Positions 36,023 through 44,590 of a stretch of 64,000 nucleotides of DNA are shown here, one piece after another. The stretch spans positions 393,641-457,640 of the forward strand of contig NZ_JASBQY010000001.1 in NCBI RefSeq assembly GCF_029960645.1, in the 5' to 3' direction. Made by a program: the position numbers and the translations under genes. The stretch is from Arthrobacter sp. AL12 (GTDB lineage: Bacteria; Actinomycetota; Actinomycetes; Actinomycetales; Micrococcaceae). Under the pieces are notes generated by a model. It saw only the letters and a program-made list of their open reading frames with translations. It was not told the DNA's origin and did not search any database. Each line of letters begins with the position of its first letter. Positions within the stretch are counted from its first letter, which is position 1.

Positions 36023-37696
36023 ATGGCTAGCCGCGCGGGCACTGTTGCCCAACCCCAAGACCTTGTTGATCTCACTGCGCTCCTGGATGCGTACTACGAC
36101 GTTTCCCCGGATCTTGGCGACCCCGGCCAACGGGTGGCCTTCGGTACCTCCGGGCACCGGGGTTCGAGCCTGAAAGCGTCCTTCAACGAGCCCCACATCC
36201 TCGCCATCACCCAGGCAATCGTGGAGTACCGGGCGGGCCAGGGCATCACCGGGCCGCTGTACCTCGCCAAGGACACCCACGCGCTGAGCGAACCGGCCCA
36301 GAATTCCGCCCTGGAAGTCCTCGCGGCCAACGGCGTCAACGTGCTGGTCGACGCCCGCCACGGCTACACCCCCACTCCGTCGCTGAGCCACGCCATCCTG
36401 ACGCACAACAACAATTCCCCCGCAGGGGCTCCGCAGGCGGACGGGATCGTGGTGACCCCCAGCCACAACCCGCCCGGCGACGGCGGTTTCAAGTACAACC
36501 CCCCGCACGGCGGACCCGCCGACTCGGACGCCACCGGCTGGATCGCCAACCGCGCCAACGAACTGCTGGAAAACGGCCTGCGCGGGGTCAAGCGGTTTCC
36601 CATCGCCGAGGCCCTCAGCGCCGACAGCACGGGCAAATTCGACTTCCTCAGCAGCTACGTGGACGACCTCCCCTCCGTCCTGGACCTCAATTCCATCCGC
36701 GAGGCCGGCGTCCGGATCGGCGCCGACCCGATGGGCGGAGCGTCGGTGGACTACTGGGGCGAGATCGGCGAACGCCACCACCTGAACCTCACGGTGGTCA
36801 ACCCCACCGTCGATCCGCAGTGGGCCTTTATGACGCTCGACTGGGACGAAAAGATCCGGATGGACTGCTCCTCGCCGTCGGCGATGGCCTCGCTGATTAA
36901 CAGGATGGCTGTTGGTGCGGACGGGTCCGCAGCCTTCGACATCGCCACCGGCAACGACGCCGACGCCGACCGGCACGGCATCGTCACGCCTTTTGTTGAT
37001 GGACGGGGCGGGCTGATGAACCCGAACCACTACCTCGCCGTCGCGATTGACTACCTGTACCGTCACCGGACCGGGTGGAACCCGCAGTCCGTGATCGGCA
37101 AGACCCTCGTCTCGTCCTCGATCATCGACCGTGTAGCCGAAAGCCTGGGCCGGAAGCTCGTTGAGGTGCCGGTGGGTTTCAAGTGGTTCGTCCCCGGGCT
37201 GCTGTCCGGCGAGGGGGCGTTCGGCGGCGAGGAGTCCGCCGGCGCTTCGTTCAACAAGATGGACGGCAGTGTTTGGACCACGGACAAGGACGGCATCCTG
37301 CTGGCGCTGCTGGCCTCGGAGATCACGGCCGTCACGGGCAAGTCGCCGTCGCAGCTGTACAAGGGCCTCACCGACCAGTTCGGCGATCCCGTCTACGCGC
37401 GGATCGACGCCGCTGCCACGCGCGAGCAGAAGGCGGCCCTGGGCAAGCTCTCGCCGTCGGACGTCACCGCCACCGAACTTGCAGGTGAAACCATCACCGC
37501 CAAACTGACCGAGGCGCCGGGCAACGGGGCAGCGATCGGCGGGCTCAAGGTCGTCACCGAGAACGCCTGGTTCGCGGCCCGCCCCTCCGGCACCGAAGAC
37601 GTCTACAAGATTTACGCCGAGTCCTTCAAGGGCGCCGAGCACCTCAAGCAGGTCCAGGCCGAGGCCAAGGCGCTGGTTGACGGGGTCATTTCCTAG
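36023..37696 (+). CDS. pgm: Phosphoglucomutase (alpha-D-glucose phosphate-specific)
   Basis: 557 aa. It interconverts glucose-1-P and glucose-6-[12 protein letters not shown] lies near residue 41, the active phosphoserine motif [12 protein letters not shown] near 147, the metal loop [10 protein letters not shown] near 310, the sugar-binding [10 protein letters not shown] near 400, and the phosphate-binding [15 protein letters not shown] at the C-terminus. The start ATG 36023 has no Shine-Dalgarno but a CATGCT box 6 nt upstream; an open 12-codon extension is not supported. Confidence 0.96.
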   Translation: MASRAGTVAQPQDLVDLTALLDAYYDVSPDLGDPGQRVAFGTSGHRGSSLKASFNEPHILAITQAIVEYRAGQGITGPLYLAKDTHALSEPAQNSALEVLAANGVNVLVDARHGYTPTPSLSHAILTHNNNSPAGAPQADGIVVTPSHNPPGDGGFKYNPPHGGPADSDATGWIANRANELLENGLRGVKRFPIAEALSADSTGKFDFLSSYVDDLPSVLDLNSIREAGVRIGADPMGGASVDYWGEIGERHHLNLTVVNPTVDPQWAFMTLDWDEKIRMDCSSPSAMASLINRMAVGADGSAAFDIATGNDADADRHGIVTPFVDGRGGLMNPNHYLAVAIDYLYRHRTGWNPQSVIGKTLVSSSIIDRVAESLGRKLVEVPVGFKWFVPGLLSGEGAFGGEESAGASFNKMDGSVWTTDKDGILLALLASEITAVTGKSPSQLYKGLTDQFGDPVYARIDAAATREQKAALGKLSPSDVTATELAGETITAKLTEAPGNGAAIGGLKVVTENAWFAARPSGTEDVYKIYAESFKGAEHLKQVQAEAKALVDGVIS

Positions 37697-37725
37697 CCGC
37701 CCCGGCTGAATCCTTCAGGCACCCG

Positions 37726-37767
37726 CCCGCGGGCGGACTCGTTCAGCCCGCGGGCGGACCTGTTCGG
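37726..37767. repeat. Tandem 21-bp duplication downstream of pgm
   Basis: Two adjacent 21-bp units beginning CCCGCGGGCGGAC, with three mismatches. Each contains the palindrome CCCGCGGG, so the pair may form a stem in the pgm/diguanylate cyclase intergenic space, where the two genes converge. Confidence 0.7.
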
Positions 37768-37792
37768 GCCGCCGGCCGGGACCTCCGCCCGG

Positions 37793-38956
37793 TCAGGCCG
37801 AGTCTTCCTCAAGACCGCCGGCGAGGACGGAGCGGTCCCGGCCCAGGGTCTTGGCGCGGTAGAGGGCGGCGTCCGCGGAGCCGATCATGGCGTCAAGGTC
37901 CACCCGGCCTGGTGCGGTTGAGGCGATGCCATAGCTGGCGGTAGGCAGGCGCGGGATCACTAGCGACGTCGAGGCCTGCATCCGGGCGCTGATGTCCGAG
38001 GCGATTTCCCCGGCCCTTTCGGGCGTCACGCCCGGCAGGAGGATGATGAATTCCTCGCCGCCGTAGCGGCCCACAAGGTCGGAGGAACGGACAGTGGTTG
38101 TGCAGGCGTCCGCGAACGCCTGCAGCGCGGCGTCGCCGGCCGAATGGCCGTACTCGTCGTTGATGCCCTTGAAATGGTCCAGGTCCGCCAGGATCAGCGA
38201 CGCCGTGGTCCTGGCCCGGTTGAGGCGGCGCAGTTCGTTCTCGGCGAGGTCCAGGAAAGCGGTGCGGTTCAGCAGCCCGGTGAGCCCGTCCACTGTGGCG
38301 CGGGAGCGGAGGTCCTGGGTCTGTTGCTCGTAGCTCAGTTCCGCCATGGTGAAGGACGCCACCACCATGATCACGGCCGAACAGATTGTCATCGGAACGG
38401 ATCCAAAGACGGTCAGGAACACCGCCCCGTCGCGGCCCTCGAGCACGAATGTGGCGAAACGGCCCAGATAGAACGTGGCGAGGAGGCCGGATCCCACGGC
38501 CAGGGTGAGGTGCACGCGCGAAAAGTGCCGGTCCAGCAGGAACAGTTCCCGGCAGCCGAGGCCGATCAGCAGACCCATGAATCCCAGATAGGCCGGGCCC
38601 CCTGACCACACATTGGTGGCCGGCTGGTCCAGCACCGACGCCACGGCGGTGATGGCGGGCCCGGCGGCAAGATACCAGATTTTCGGCACCGTAGTCCGCA
38701 GCGAACGCGCGCCCGCCCAGATGCTGGCCGCGCCCGCCACGAGCAACACGTTCCCGAGGGGGTTGGTCCAGACCTGGTGTGGCGTGCCGTCCATCAGGTA
38801 GGCGGCGTTGCCGGAAAGAAACAGCAGCAAGGCCAGGCACCACCAGCCGGTGTAGGTTGAACGCGTCCGGCGGAAGGTGATGAAGTAGAACAGCAGCAGC
38901 AGTGTCAGATCGACCACCGCCAGGGCGACACGCAAGGTTGCAATGTCAAGCATCAT
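37793..38956 (-). CDS. Membrane-bound diguanylate cyclase (GGDEF)
   Basis: 387 aa. About six transmembrane helices fill residues 1-215, forming an integral sensor region of unrecognised type. A C-terminal GGDEF domain follows (RATVDGLTGLLNRTAFLDL, DLDHFKGINDEYGHSAGD). The active site is RYGGEEF, and RSSD lies five residues before it, matching the RxxD inhibitory c-di-GMP site, so an active and product-inhibited enzyme is predicted. The start is one of two adjacent ATGs (38956 or 38953). Confidence 0.93.
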   Translation of the reverse strand: MMLDIATLRVALAVVDLTLLLLFYFITFRRTRSTYTGWWCLALLLFLSGNAAYLMDGTPHQVWTNPLGNVLLVAGAASIWAGARSLRTTVPKIWYLAAGPAITAVASVLDQPATNVWSGGPAYLGFMGLLIGLGCRELFLLDRHFSRVHLTLAVGSGLLATFYLGRFATFVLEGRDGAVFLTVFGSVPMTICSAVIMVVASFTMAELSYEQQTQDLRSRATVDGLTGLLNRTAFLDLAENELRRLNRARTTASLILADLDHFKGINDEYGHSAGDAALQAFADACTTTVRSSDLVGRYGGEEFIILLPGVTPERAGEIASDISARMQASTSLVIPRLPTASYGIASTAPGRVDLDAMIGSADAALYRAKTLGRDRSVLAGGLEEDSA

Positions 38957-39301
38957 GTAGTGGCCCCCCGGTCCGCTCGCAGTAGCCCGCTTTGCGTCGA
39001 ATCCGTGACGCAGTGACCTTAGTATTGCACCCCGCGGCTTGGAAGTGTGACCGCGGTCGCGTACGCGACGCCGGCGGGGGCCGGACCCCTCGAAAGGGCC
39101 CGACGGCCCTGTGTAATCGGCCTCTAAGCGGACTAAACTGGGAAGCGGCCCCGGATGCGGCCTTGCGCTCAACCGCACAAATGCGTCCCGAGTGCCTCCG
39201 GCCTGTCCCCCATGGTGCCGGAGGCACCTCCGCGCCAGCCCAGCGCCGCAGGCACCTCCACGTCCGCCTAGCACCCCAGCGGATCAGACTGATCAGACTG
39301 A
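38957..39301. other. 345-bp intergenic region with stem-loop and small tandem repeat
   Basis: No convincing gene. It holds an 11-bp perfect stem-loop (GTGCCTCCGGC at 39192-39202, complement at 39217-39227), suitably placed to end transcripts of the reductase gene. A 9-bp tandem repeat GATCAGACT, three copies, runs 39282-39307 and overlaps that gene's stop codon. The promoter of the diguanylate cyclase should lie near 38980-39030. Confidence 0.5.
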
Positions 39302-39907
39302 TCAGACGGTGCGGACGACGTCCTCATAAGCGAACTTCGGCTTCGCCGCGCCCCAGGCGTCGGCCGCGGGCTGGCCGATGTTGACCACGAGGAAGCTCTT
39401 CTGGCCGCCGCCGGGGAAGAACGCCGCGTCAATCGCGGTGAAGTCCGCGCCTGTCATGGGTCCGGCGGAGAGGCCAAGGGACCGGACGGCGAGGATGAAG
39501 TAGCCGGCCTGCAGGTGGGCGTTGTTGTTGCCGGTGGCCGCGGCGAGGTCCGGGGCGGCGTCGTACATGGCCTTCGGTGCGTTGTAGCCGGGCAGGAAGT
39601 TGTCCCACTGGTCCTGCCAGGACGTGTCGTAGCTGAGGACGGCGACGAGGGGCGCGGACGCGGTCTTGGCGCGGTTGCCGTTGGCGAGAGTCTCGACCAG
39701 GGCGGCTCGGGCCTCCGCGGACCGGACGTAGGTCACGCGCAGCGGCTGCGAGTTGAACGCGGTGGGACCGAACTTGGTGAGCTCGTAGATCGCCCGGGCC
39801 TGCTCGTCGGTGACCTCGCCGGTGAAGGTGTTGGGGGTGCGGGCCCCGGCAAAGATGGCGTCCACTGCGGCGGCGTCGATTACTGCTTCGTCATGGGCGA
39901 CGGTCAT
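39302..39907 (-). CDS. RutE-like malonic semialdehyde reductase (nitroreductase family)
   Basis: 201 aa FMN-dependent nitroreductase-fold protein. AIYELTKFGPTAFNSQPLRV is the typical RutE/HadB-type N-terminal FMN region, and LGLSAGPMTGADFTAID also matches RutE. In the Rut pyrimidine-degradation pathway this enzyme reduces malonic semialdehyde to 3-hydroxypropionate. The other rut genes are absent here, so a general quinone or aldehyde reductase role remains possible. AAAGGG precedes the ATG. It is divergent from a uracil/xanthine permease. Confidence 0.85.
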   Translation of the reverse strand: MTVAHDEAVIDAAAVDAIFAGARTPNTFTGEVTDEQARAIYELTKFGPTAFNSQPLRVTYVRSAEARAALVETLANGNRAKTASAPLVAVLSYDTSWQDQWDNFLPGYNAPKAMYDAAPDLAAATGNNNAHLQAGYFILAVRSLGLSAGPMTGADFTAIDAAFFPGGGQKSFLVVNIGQPAADAWGAAKPKFAYEDVVRTV

Positions 39908-39965
39908 GAGCGTCCCTTTCGCTGGGCGTGCCCGCCGGGGGCGGCGGCCACTGGTTCCTGTCTAT

Positions 39966-39981
39966 GGTTGCAACTTCAACT
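39966..39981. promoter_or_regulatory. MarR-like dyad between the RutE-like gene and the permease
   Basis: GGTTGCAACTTCAACT contains GTTG-N6-CAAC and resembles the GTTGCAA/TTGCAAC operators of MarR-family regulators. It lies 59 bp upstream of the reductase start and could control both divergent genes. No regulator gene is adjacent. Confidence 0.35.
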
Positions 39982-40123
39982 GATGCGTCCTGCTTCCCGT
40001 CTCGCCCCGTGATGTCCGGCACAGCGGCGCCGGCGGCGACGCATGCCGGAAACACCGGCGCGGTAAAGTTGCTCCGGAAGATTCCTTCCCGCCCCGCCAC
40101 ACATTCTCTGAAAGGCCCCGGCA

Positions 40124-41461
40124 ATGAGCATGCTCGGTACTAAATGGAAGCTCCACGGCAACGGCAAGGCCATCCGCCCGGGCGAGGTTGTGAAGCCGGA
40201 TGAGCGCCTCGCCTGGCCGCTGACCATTGGCGTCGGGATGCAGCACGTTGTAGCCATGTTCGGCGCCACCTTCCTGGTCCCGATCATCACGGGCATGCCG
40301 CCAGCCACCACTCTCTTCTTCTCCGGCATCGGCACGCTGCTGTTCCTGGTCATCACCAAGGGCCAGGTGCCGAGCTACCTCGGGTCCAGCTTCGCGTTCA
40401 TCGCACCGATCATGGCCTCGCAGCAGCAGTACGGCGTCGCCGGCGCGCTCGGCGGCGTGGTGCTGGCTGGCGTCGGGCTGGCGATCATCGGCGCGGTGGT
40501 GCAGAAATTCGGTGCCGGCTGGATCAACCGCCTGATGCCCCCGATCGTCACGGGCGCCATCGTGGGGCTGATCGGCCTCAACCTCGCGCCCGCAGCGAAG
40601 AACAACTTCGACGCGGCCCCGATCACGGCCCTCATCACCCTGGCCACGATCATCGTGGTCAGCGTCTTCTTCCGCGGCATCCTGGGCCGGCTGAGCATCC
40701 TGGTCGGCGTCGTGGTCGGCTACATTGCGGCGATGATCCGCGGCGAAGTGGACTTCTCCAAGATGGACGCCGCCGCCTGGGTGGGGCTGCCGTTCTTCCA
40801 GACCCCCGAATTCCACCTCGGCGTCGTTGGCCTGTTCGTGCCGGTGGTGCTGGTGCTCGTGGCGGAGAACATCGGCCACGTGAAGTCGGTGTCCGCCATG
40901 ACCGGCCAGAACCTCGACGGCGTCTCCGGGCGCGCGCTGATGGCCGACGGCGCCGCCACCGTGCTGGCCGGCATGGGCGGCGGCTCCGGTACCACCACCT
41001 ACGCGGAAAACATCGGCGTGATGGCCGCGACCAAGGTCTATTCGACGGCGGCCTACTGGGTGGCAGGTGTTTTCGCCGTGGTGCTGAGCTTCTCACCGAA
41101 ATTCGGCGAACTCATCGCCACCGTCCCGGCCGGCGTGCTGGGCGGCGCCGCGACGATGCTTTACGGCATGATCGGTGTCCTCGGCGTCAAGATCTGGGTG
41201 CAGAACAAGGTTAATTTCTCCAACCCGATCAACCTGACCACCGCCGCCGTCGCACTCATTGTCGGCATCGCCGACTACACCTGGACCATCGGCGACCTGG
41301 TGTTCACCGGCATCGCCCTCGGCTCCGCGGCGGCCCTGGTGATCTACCACGGCATGAAGGCGATCGCGAAGGTCCGCGGCACGGTTGCCGAGCCGGAAAC
41401 GGAAGGAATCGTGGCCGCAGCCACGGCTGCCGCGAAACGCCCGCCGAAAAAACGCCGCTAA
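40124..41461 (+). CDS. Uracil/xanthine permease (NCS2 family)
   Basis: 445 aa, ~14 helices, nucleobase:cation symporter of the inner membrane. The N-terminal helix region is WPLTIGVGMQHVVAMFGATF, and the substrate-binding helices include ALMADGAATVLAGMGGGSGT and TTYAENIGVMAATKVYSTAA. It resembles UraA/RutG uracil transporters. AAAGG lies 8 nt before the ATG. The divergent RutE-like reductase suggests a pyrimidine link. Confidence 0.93.
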   Translation: MSMLGTKWKLHGNGKAIRPGEVVKPDERLAWPLTIGVGMQHVVAMFGATFLVPIITGMPPATTLFFSGIGTLLFLVITKGQVPSYLGSSFAFIAPIMASQQQYGVAGALGGVVLAGVGLAIIGAVVQKFGAGWINRLMPPIVTGAIVGLIGLNLAPAAKNNFDAAPITALITLATIIVVSVFFRGILGRLSILVGVVVGYIAAMIRGEVDFSKMDAAAWVGLPFFQTPEFHLGVVGLFVPVVLVLVAENIGHVKSVSAMTGQNLDGVSGRALMADGAATVLAGMGGGSGTTTYAENIGVMAATKVYSTAAYWVAGVFAVVLSFSPKFGELIATVPAGVLGGAATMLYGMIGVLGVKIWVQNKVNFSNPINLTTAAVALIVGIADYTWTIGDLVFTGIALGSAAALVIYHGMKAIAKVRGTVAEPETEGIVAAATAAAKRPPKKRR

Positions 41462-41519
41462 CGGCCTGCCTACTGCTAACCGCCTGATCGCTGCAGAGGC
41501 GCCGCGGCGCGCCCCCGGT

Positions 41520-41576
41520 GCAGCGAAGGCCGGGTCCCGGACACCACGTGGGTGAACGGGACCCGGCCTTCGCTGC
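41520..41576. terminator. Bidirectional stem-loop terminator
   Basis: Perfect 20-nt arms (41520-41539 and 41557-41576), stem beginning GCAGCGAAGGCCGGGTCCCG, with a 17-nt loop containing CACGTG. It is placed between the convergent permease and acidic-protein genes. There is no long U-tract, as is common for actinobacterial terminators. Confidence 0.8.
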
Positions 41577-41591
41577 TTAGGTGGCGGGCTT

Positions 41592-42110
41592 TTAGCCGGC
41601 GTCGAAGGCTTCCTCGTCGTCGCCGCGGTCCTTGGGGGACTTGTCATCCGGCAGGTCGGTTCCCGATCCGTCCGGCAGGCCGGCCGCGTCCTGGCCGGGC
41701 TCCGAGGAGAACGGCCGGCCGGCGTCGGGCTCTTCGGTGTTGGTTGCGTCCATCTCGGCCTCCGAGGACGGCACCTCTGCCTCGGAATTCTCCGAGGCAT
41801 CCGAGTCGTAGCCGGGGGTGGTGGTGGCGTTTTCCGAACTCATTTGTTCCTCCGTTCCTCCGAAGCGTCCTGCTCCGGGTTCTCCTGCACTGTCTTGGTC
41901 TTCGGCGCCGAACTGGCTCAGGTCAGGGGCGCCGGCCGGGTAGGTTTCCCCGTCCGGGCTGTCCTGGCTGAGCCCTGCGGCGTCGAAAGCTTCTTCCTCG
42001 CGGGGCTGGGCGAACTTCTTCGTGTCCCCGCCGGGCACTTCCTGCTCAGCGGTGGGGGTTCCGTACCCGCCGGCTTCTTCGATCGGCTCCTGCTGTTTCT
42101 CGTGGGTCAT
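41592..42110 (-). CDS. Acidic disordered protein, function unknown
   Basis: 172 aa, strongly acidic (Asp/Glu/Ser/Gly/Pro-rich), without hydrophobic segments or cysteines. It is probably intrinsically disordered throughout. AAGGAA precedes the ATG. It lies 67 bp downstream of a general-stress-type SDR on the same strand, so a stress or osmotic role is plausible, but only from context. No family was recognised. Confidence 0.7.
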   Translation of the reverse strand: MTHEKQQEPIEEAGGYGTPTAEQEVPGGDTKKFAQPREEEAFDAAGLSQDSPDGETYPAGAPDLSQFGAEDQDSAGEPGAGRFGGTEEQMSSENATTTPGYDSDASENSEAEVPSSEAEMDATNTEEPDAGRPFSSEPGQDAAGLPDGSGTDLPDDKSPKDRGDDEEAFDAG

Positions 42111-42177
42111 GCTGTTCCTTCCGTGCTGGGGTGAACTGCGTGGTTTCTTGGGTGTGCCGTAAATGCGCGACGGCGGC

Positions 42178-43077
42178 TCAGAGGCCTTTGCCGCCCGTGA
42201 CGGGCAGGACGGCGCCGGAAATGTAGGAGCCGTGGTCGGAGGCCAGCAGCACGTAGGCCGGCGCGAGTTCCGCCGGCTGTCCCGCCCGCTGCAGCGGGGT
42301 GTCCTGCCCGAAGGACGGCAGCTTCTCGGGCCATTCGGTCGCGGGGATCAGCGGCGTCCAGATGGGGCCGGGCGCCACGGCGTTGACGCGGATCCCCTTC
42401 GGGCCGAGCTCCTGGGCCAGCGCCTTGGTGAAGGCGACCTGGGCGGCCTTGGTCATGGCGTAGTCGATGAGCTCGGGCGAGGGCTTGAACGCCTGGATCG
42501 ACGCCGTCGTGATGATCGACGCGCCCGTCTTGAGATGCGGCACCGCCGCCCGCGCGGTCCAGATCAGCGAGTAAAGGTTGGTCTGGAAGACCCGTTCGAA
42601 CTCCTCGGTGGGGAGGGATTCGAAGCTGTCGCGGTTCTTCTGGTACGCGGCATTCAGCACGACGACGTCCAGGCGGCCGAACTCGGCGAGTGTGTCGTCC
42701 ACGATTCGCGTGGCGAAATCCTCCCGGCGTCCGTCGCCGGCGATCAGCAGCGCCCTGCGGCCTGTTTTGCGGATCCACGCGGCGGTGTCCTGGGCGTCCC
42801 CTTCCTCTTCCGGCAGGTAGGAGATGGCGACGTCGGCTCCCTCGCGGGCGAACGCGATCGCCACGGCTTTGCCGATCCCGGAGTCCCCGCCGGTGATCAG
42901 CGCCGCCTTGCTCTCTAGGGCGCCGCTGCCCTGGTAACTCTCCTCGCCGTGGTCCGGCTGGGGGTCCATGGGCGCGGTGAGGCCGGGCTGTTCCTGCACC
43001 TGCTCCGGGAAGGACCCGGAGTAGTAGCCGCCCCGGGGGTCGCGCGGCTGGTCCTGCTGTTTGCTTGAATCACTCAT
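42178..43077 (-). CDS. SDR-family oxidoreductase, general-stress type
   Basis: 299 aa. An N-terminal ~50-residue extension rich in Gln/Pro (GLTAPMDPQPDHGEESYQGS) is typical of the stress-induced YdaD/YhdF-like SDRs. The Rossmann motif ITGGDSGIGKAVAIAFAREG is near residue 57, NAA near 135, the catalytic DYAMTKAA (YxxxK) near 200, and PGPIWTPLIPAT follows. NADP(H)-dependent; substrate unknown. ATG 43077 with AGGTGG upstream is chosen over an in-frame start 5 codons earlier. Confidence 0.92.
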   Translation of the reverse strand: MSDSSKQQDQPRDPRGGYYSGSFPEQVQEQPGLTAPMDPQPDHGEESYQGSGALESKAALITGGDSGIGKAVAIAFAREGADVAISYLPEEEGDAQDTAAWIRKTGRRALLIAGDGRREDFATRIVDDTLAEFGRLDVVVLNAAYQKNRDSFESLPTEEFERVFQTNLYSLIWTARAAVPHLKTGASIITTASIQAFKPSPELIDYAMTKAAQVAFTKALAQELGPKGIRVNAVAPGPIWTPLIPATEWPEKLPSFGQDTPLQRAGQPAELAPAYVLLASDHGSYISGAVLPVTGGKGL

Positions 43078-43292
43078 AGTCCACCTACCCAATATGTCGG
43101 ATTTCCAGGGGCTGCTCCCCGCGCCGCGGGCGTTGGCCCGGACGTGTGAAACCGACCCACGAACTAAACAAATCCCACCCTACCCGGAAATTCATCAGCA
43201 CCCTTAGTAAACCGCTTGAATTACGCAAAGCTCAAGCCTAGGTTGAGTGTTAACTGCGCCCGCAGCCTGATCCTCACTCACCGGAGGTCCCA

Positions 43293-43835
43293 GTGTCCTA
43301 TCCAGAGTCTGCGTCCGCTCCGCAAGAGCCCCGCACGGCTGATTCCGCGCCGAAACGTTCCCTGCAGGACAGCAGGAACGAGTCCGCCGTCGAAAAGCTG
43401 GACCGGAACTGGATGGAACTGCTGCAGGAGCTGCGCGTGCTGCAGACCGGCGTGCAGATCCTGGCCGGATTCCTGCTGACCCTGCCCTTCCAGTCCCGGT
43501 TCGAGACGCTGGATGATTTCCAGACCACCCTCTACTTGGCCAACGTGACCGTGGCGGCGCTCACCACGGCACTGATCCTGCTGCCCGTGAGCGTCCACCG
43601 CCGCCTGTTTCGACTGCATCTCCGGGCGGCCCTGGTGTCCAGTGCGGACAGGATCGCGAAGGTTGCCCTGGCCGGCATCGGACTCCTCAGCGTCGGCACC
43701 ACGGCGCTGGTTTTCAGTGTCACAGCGGGCCGGGCGGCGGGGGTGGCTGCCGGTGCGGTACTGCTGTCGGTGCTGCTGATCCTGCTGGTGTACGTGCCGA
43801 GCAGACTCCGCCGGCAGGCCGAGCAGGAGAACTGA
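43293..43835 (+). CDS. DUF6328-like four-helix membrane protein
   Basis: 180 aa. After a hydrophilic 35-residue N-terminus comes the conserved segment RNWMELLQELRVLQTGVQIL, then four hydrophobic helices (e.g. FQTTLYLANVTVAALTTALI and AAGVAAGAVLLSVLLILLVY). It resembles the actinobacterial DUF6328 family, function unknown. The start is GTG 43293, with GGAGG upstream. It is followed after 1 bp by the next membrane-protein gene; the two are surely co-transcribed. Confidence 0.75.
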   Translation: MSYPESASAPQEPRTADSAPKRSLQDSRNESAVEKLDRNWMELLQELRVLQTGVQILAGFLLTLPFQSRFETLDDFQTTLYLANVTVAALTTALILLPVSVHRRLFRLHLRAALVSSADRIAKVALAGIGLLSVGTTALVFSVTAGRAAGVAAGAVLLSVLLILLVYVPSRLRRQAEQEN

Positions 43836-43836
43836 G

Positions 43837-44547
43837 ATGACCAGCGCCGCAAGCCGCCAGAGCAGCACCCAGCCGGAACGGACCGCGGGCGGGTGGGTGA
43901 AAAACCACGGCCTGCTGCTGGCGAACATCATCCTGTTCGTGCTGTTTTTTGGCGGCATGGTCATCAGCGGAGCCGCCGAGTACAGCGAGGACCAGCTGGT
44001 CCACGGCGGGCCGGGTGTGACGGTGCTTGAGTATCTCGGCACCGGGGCGTTCGTTGAGGCGACTTTTGAGAACTGGGAGTCCGAGTTCCTGCAGATGGGT
44101 ATGTACGTCATCCTGACGGTTTTCCTTTTTCAGAAAGGATCCTCGGAGTCCAAACCAGTGGGCCGGGCTGCCCCGCAGGACGGGGACCCCCGGGATGCGC
44201 CCCTGAAGGCCTCCACTCCGTGGCCGGTGCGGCGCGGAGGCTGGGTCCTTAAGCTCTATGAACACTCCCTGTCGATCATGTTCCTGCTGCTGTTTCTGGC
44301 TTCCTTCGCCCTCCACGCCCTCGGCGGCAGCGAGGAATACAGTTCCGAGCAGCAGAGCCACGGACAGCCGCCGGTGACCGTGCTGGCCTACCTGGCCACG
44401 AGCCGCTTCTGGTTTGAGTCGTTCCAGAACTGGCAAAGTGAATTCCTGGCCGTCGCTGTCCTCGTCGGCGCCTCGGTGTACCTGCGCGAGCGGGGCTCCC
44501 CCGAATCAAAGCCCGTCGCGGAGCCGCACTACGAGACAGGCGCCTGA
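43837..44547 (+). CDS. DUF6766-like membrane protein with internal duplication
   Basis: 236 aa with four transmembrane helices in two homologous halves. Half one has YSEDQLVHGGPGVTVLEYLG, then FENWESEFLQMG and SSESKPV. Half two has YSSEQQSHGQPPVTVLAYLA, then FQNWQSEFLAVA and SPESKPV. The loops with conserved Glu/Trp/Ser are probably outside the membrane. It matches the layout of DUF6766; function unknown. The stop lies inside a bidirectional terminator. Confidence 0.75.
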   Translation: MTSAASRQSSTQPERTAGGWVKNHGLLLANIILFVLFFGGMVISGAAEYSEDQLVHGGPGVTVLEYLGTGAFVEATFENWESEFLQMGMYVILTVFLFQKGSSESKPVGRAAPQDGDPRDAPLKASTPWPVRRGGWVLKLYEHSLSIMFLLLFLASFALHALGGSEEYSSEQQSHGQPPVTVLAYLATSRFWFESFQNWQSEFLAVAVLVGASVYLRERGSPESKPVAEPHYETGA

Positions 44548-44590
44548 GCGAAAGGCACCTGAGGGACGGGTGCCTGGGCGCTCAGGCGCC
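44539..44590. terminator. Nested bidirectional terminator overlapping two stop codons
   Basis: Outer 12-bp perfect arms GGCGCCTGAGCG (44539-44550) and 44579-44590, and an inner arm GGCACC (44554-44559)/GGTGCC (44569-44574). The outer arms carry the TGA stop of the DUF6766 gene on the plus strand and of glycerate kinase on the minus strand. Confidence 0.8.

Noticed and set aside
43093..43292. CTCAAGCCTAGGTTGAG dyad between SDR and DUF6328-like genes as a sigma-B site
   Set aside because: The dyad is near-symmetric but does not match a recognisable alternative sigma-factor promoter; a plain promoter region is more likely.
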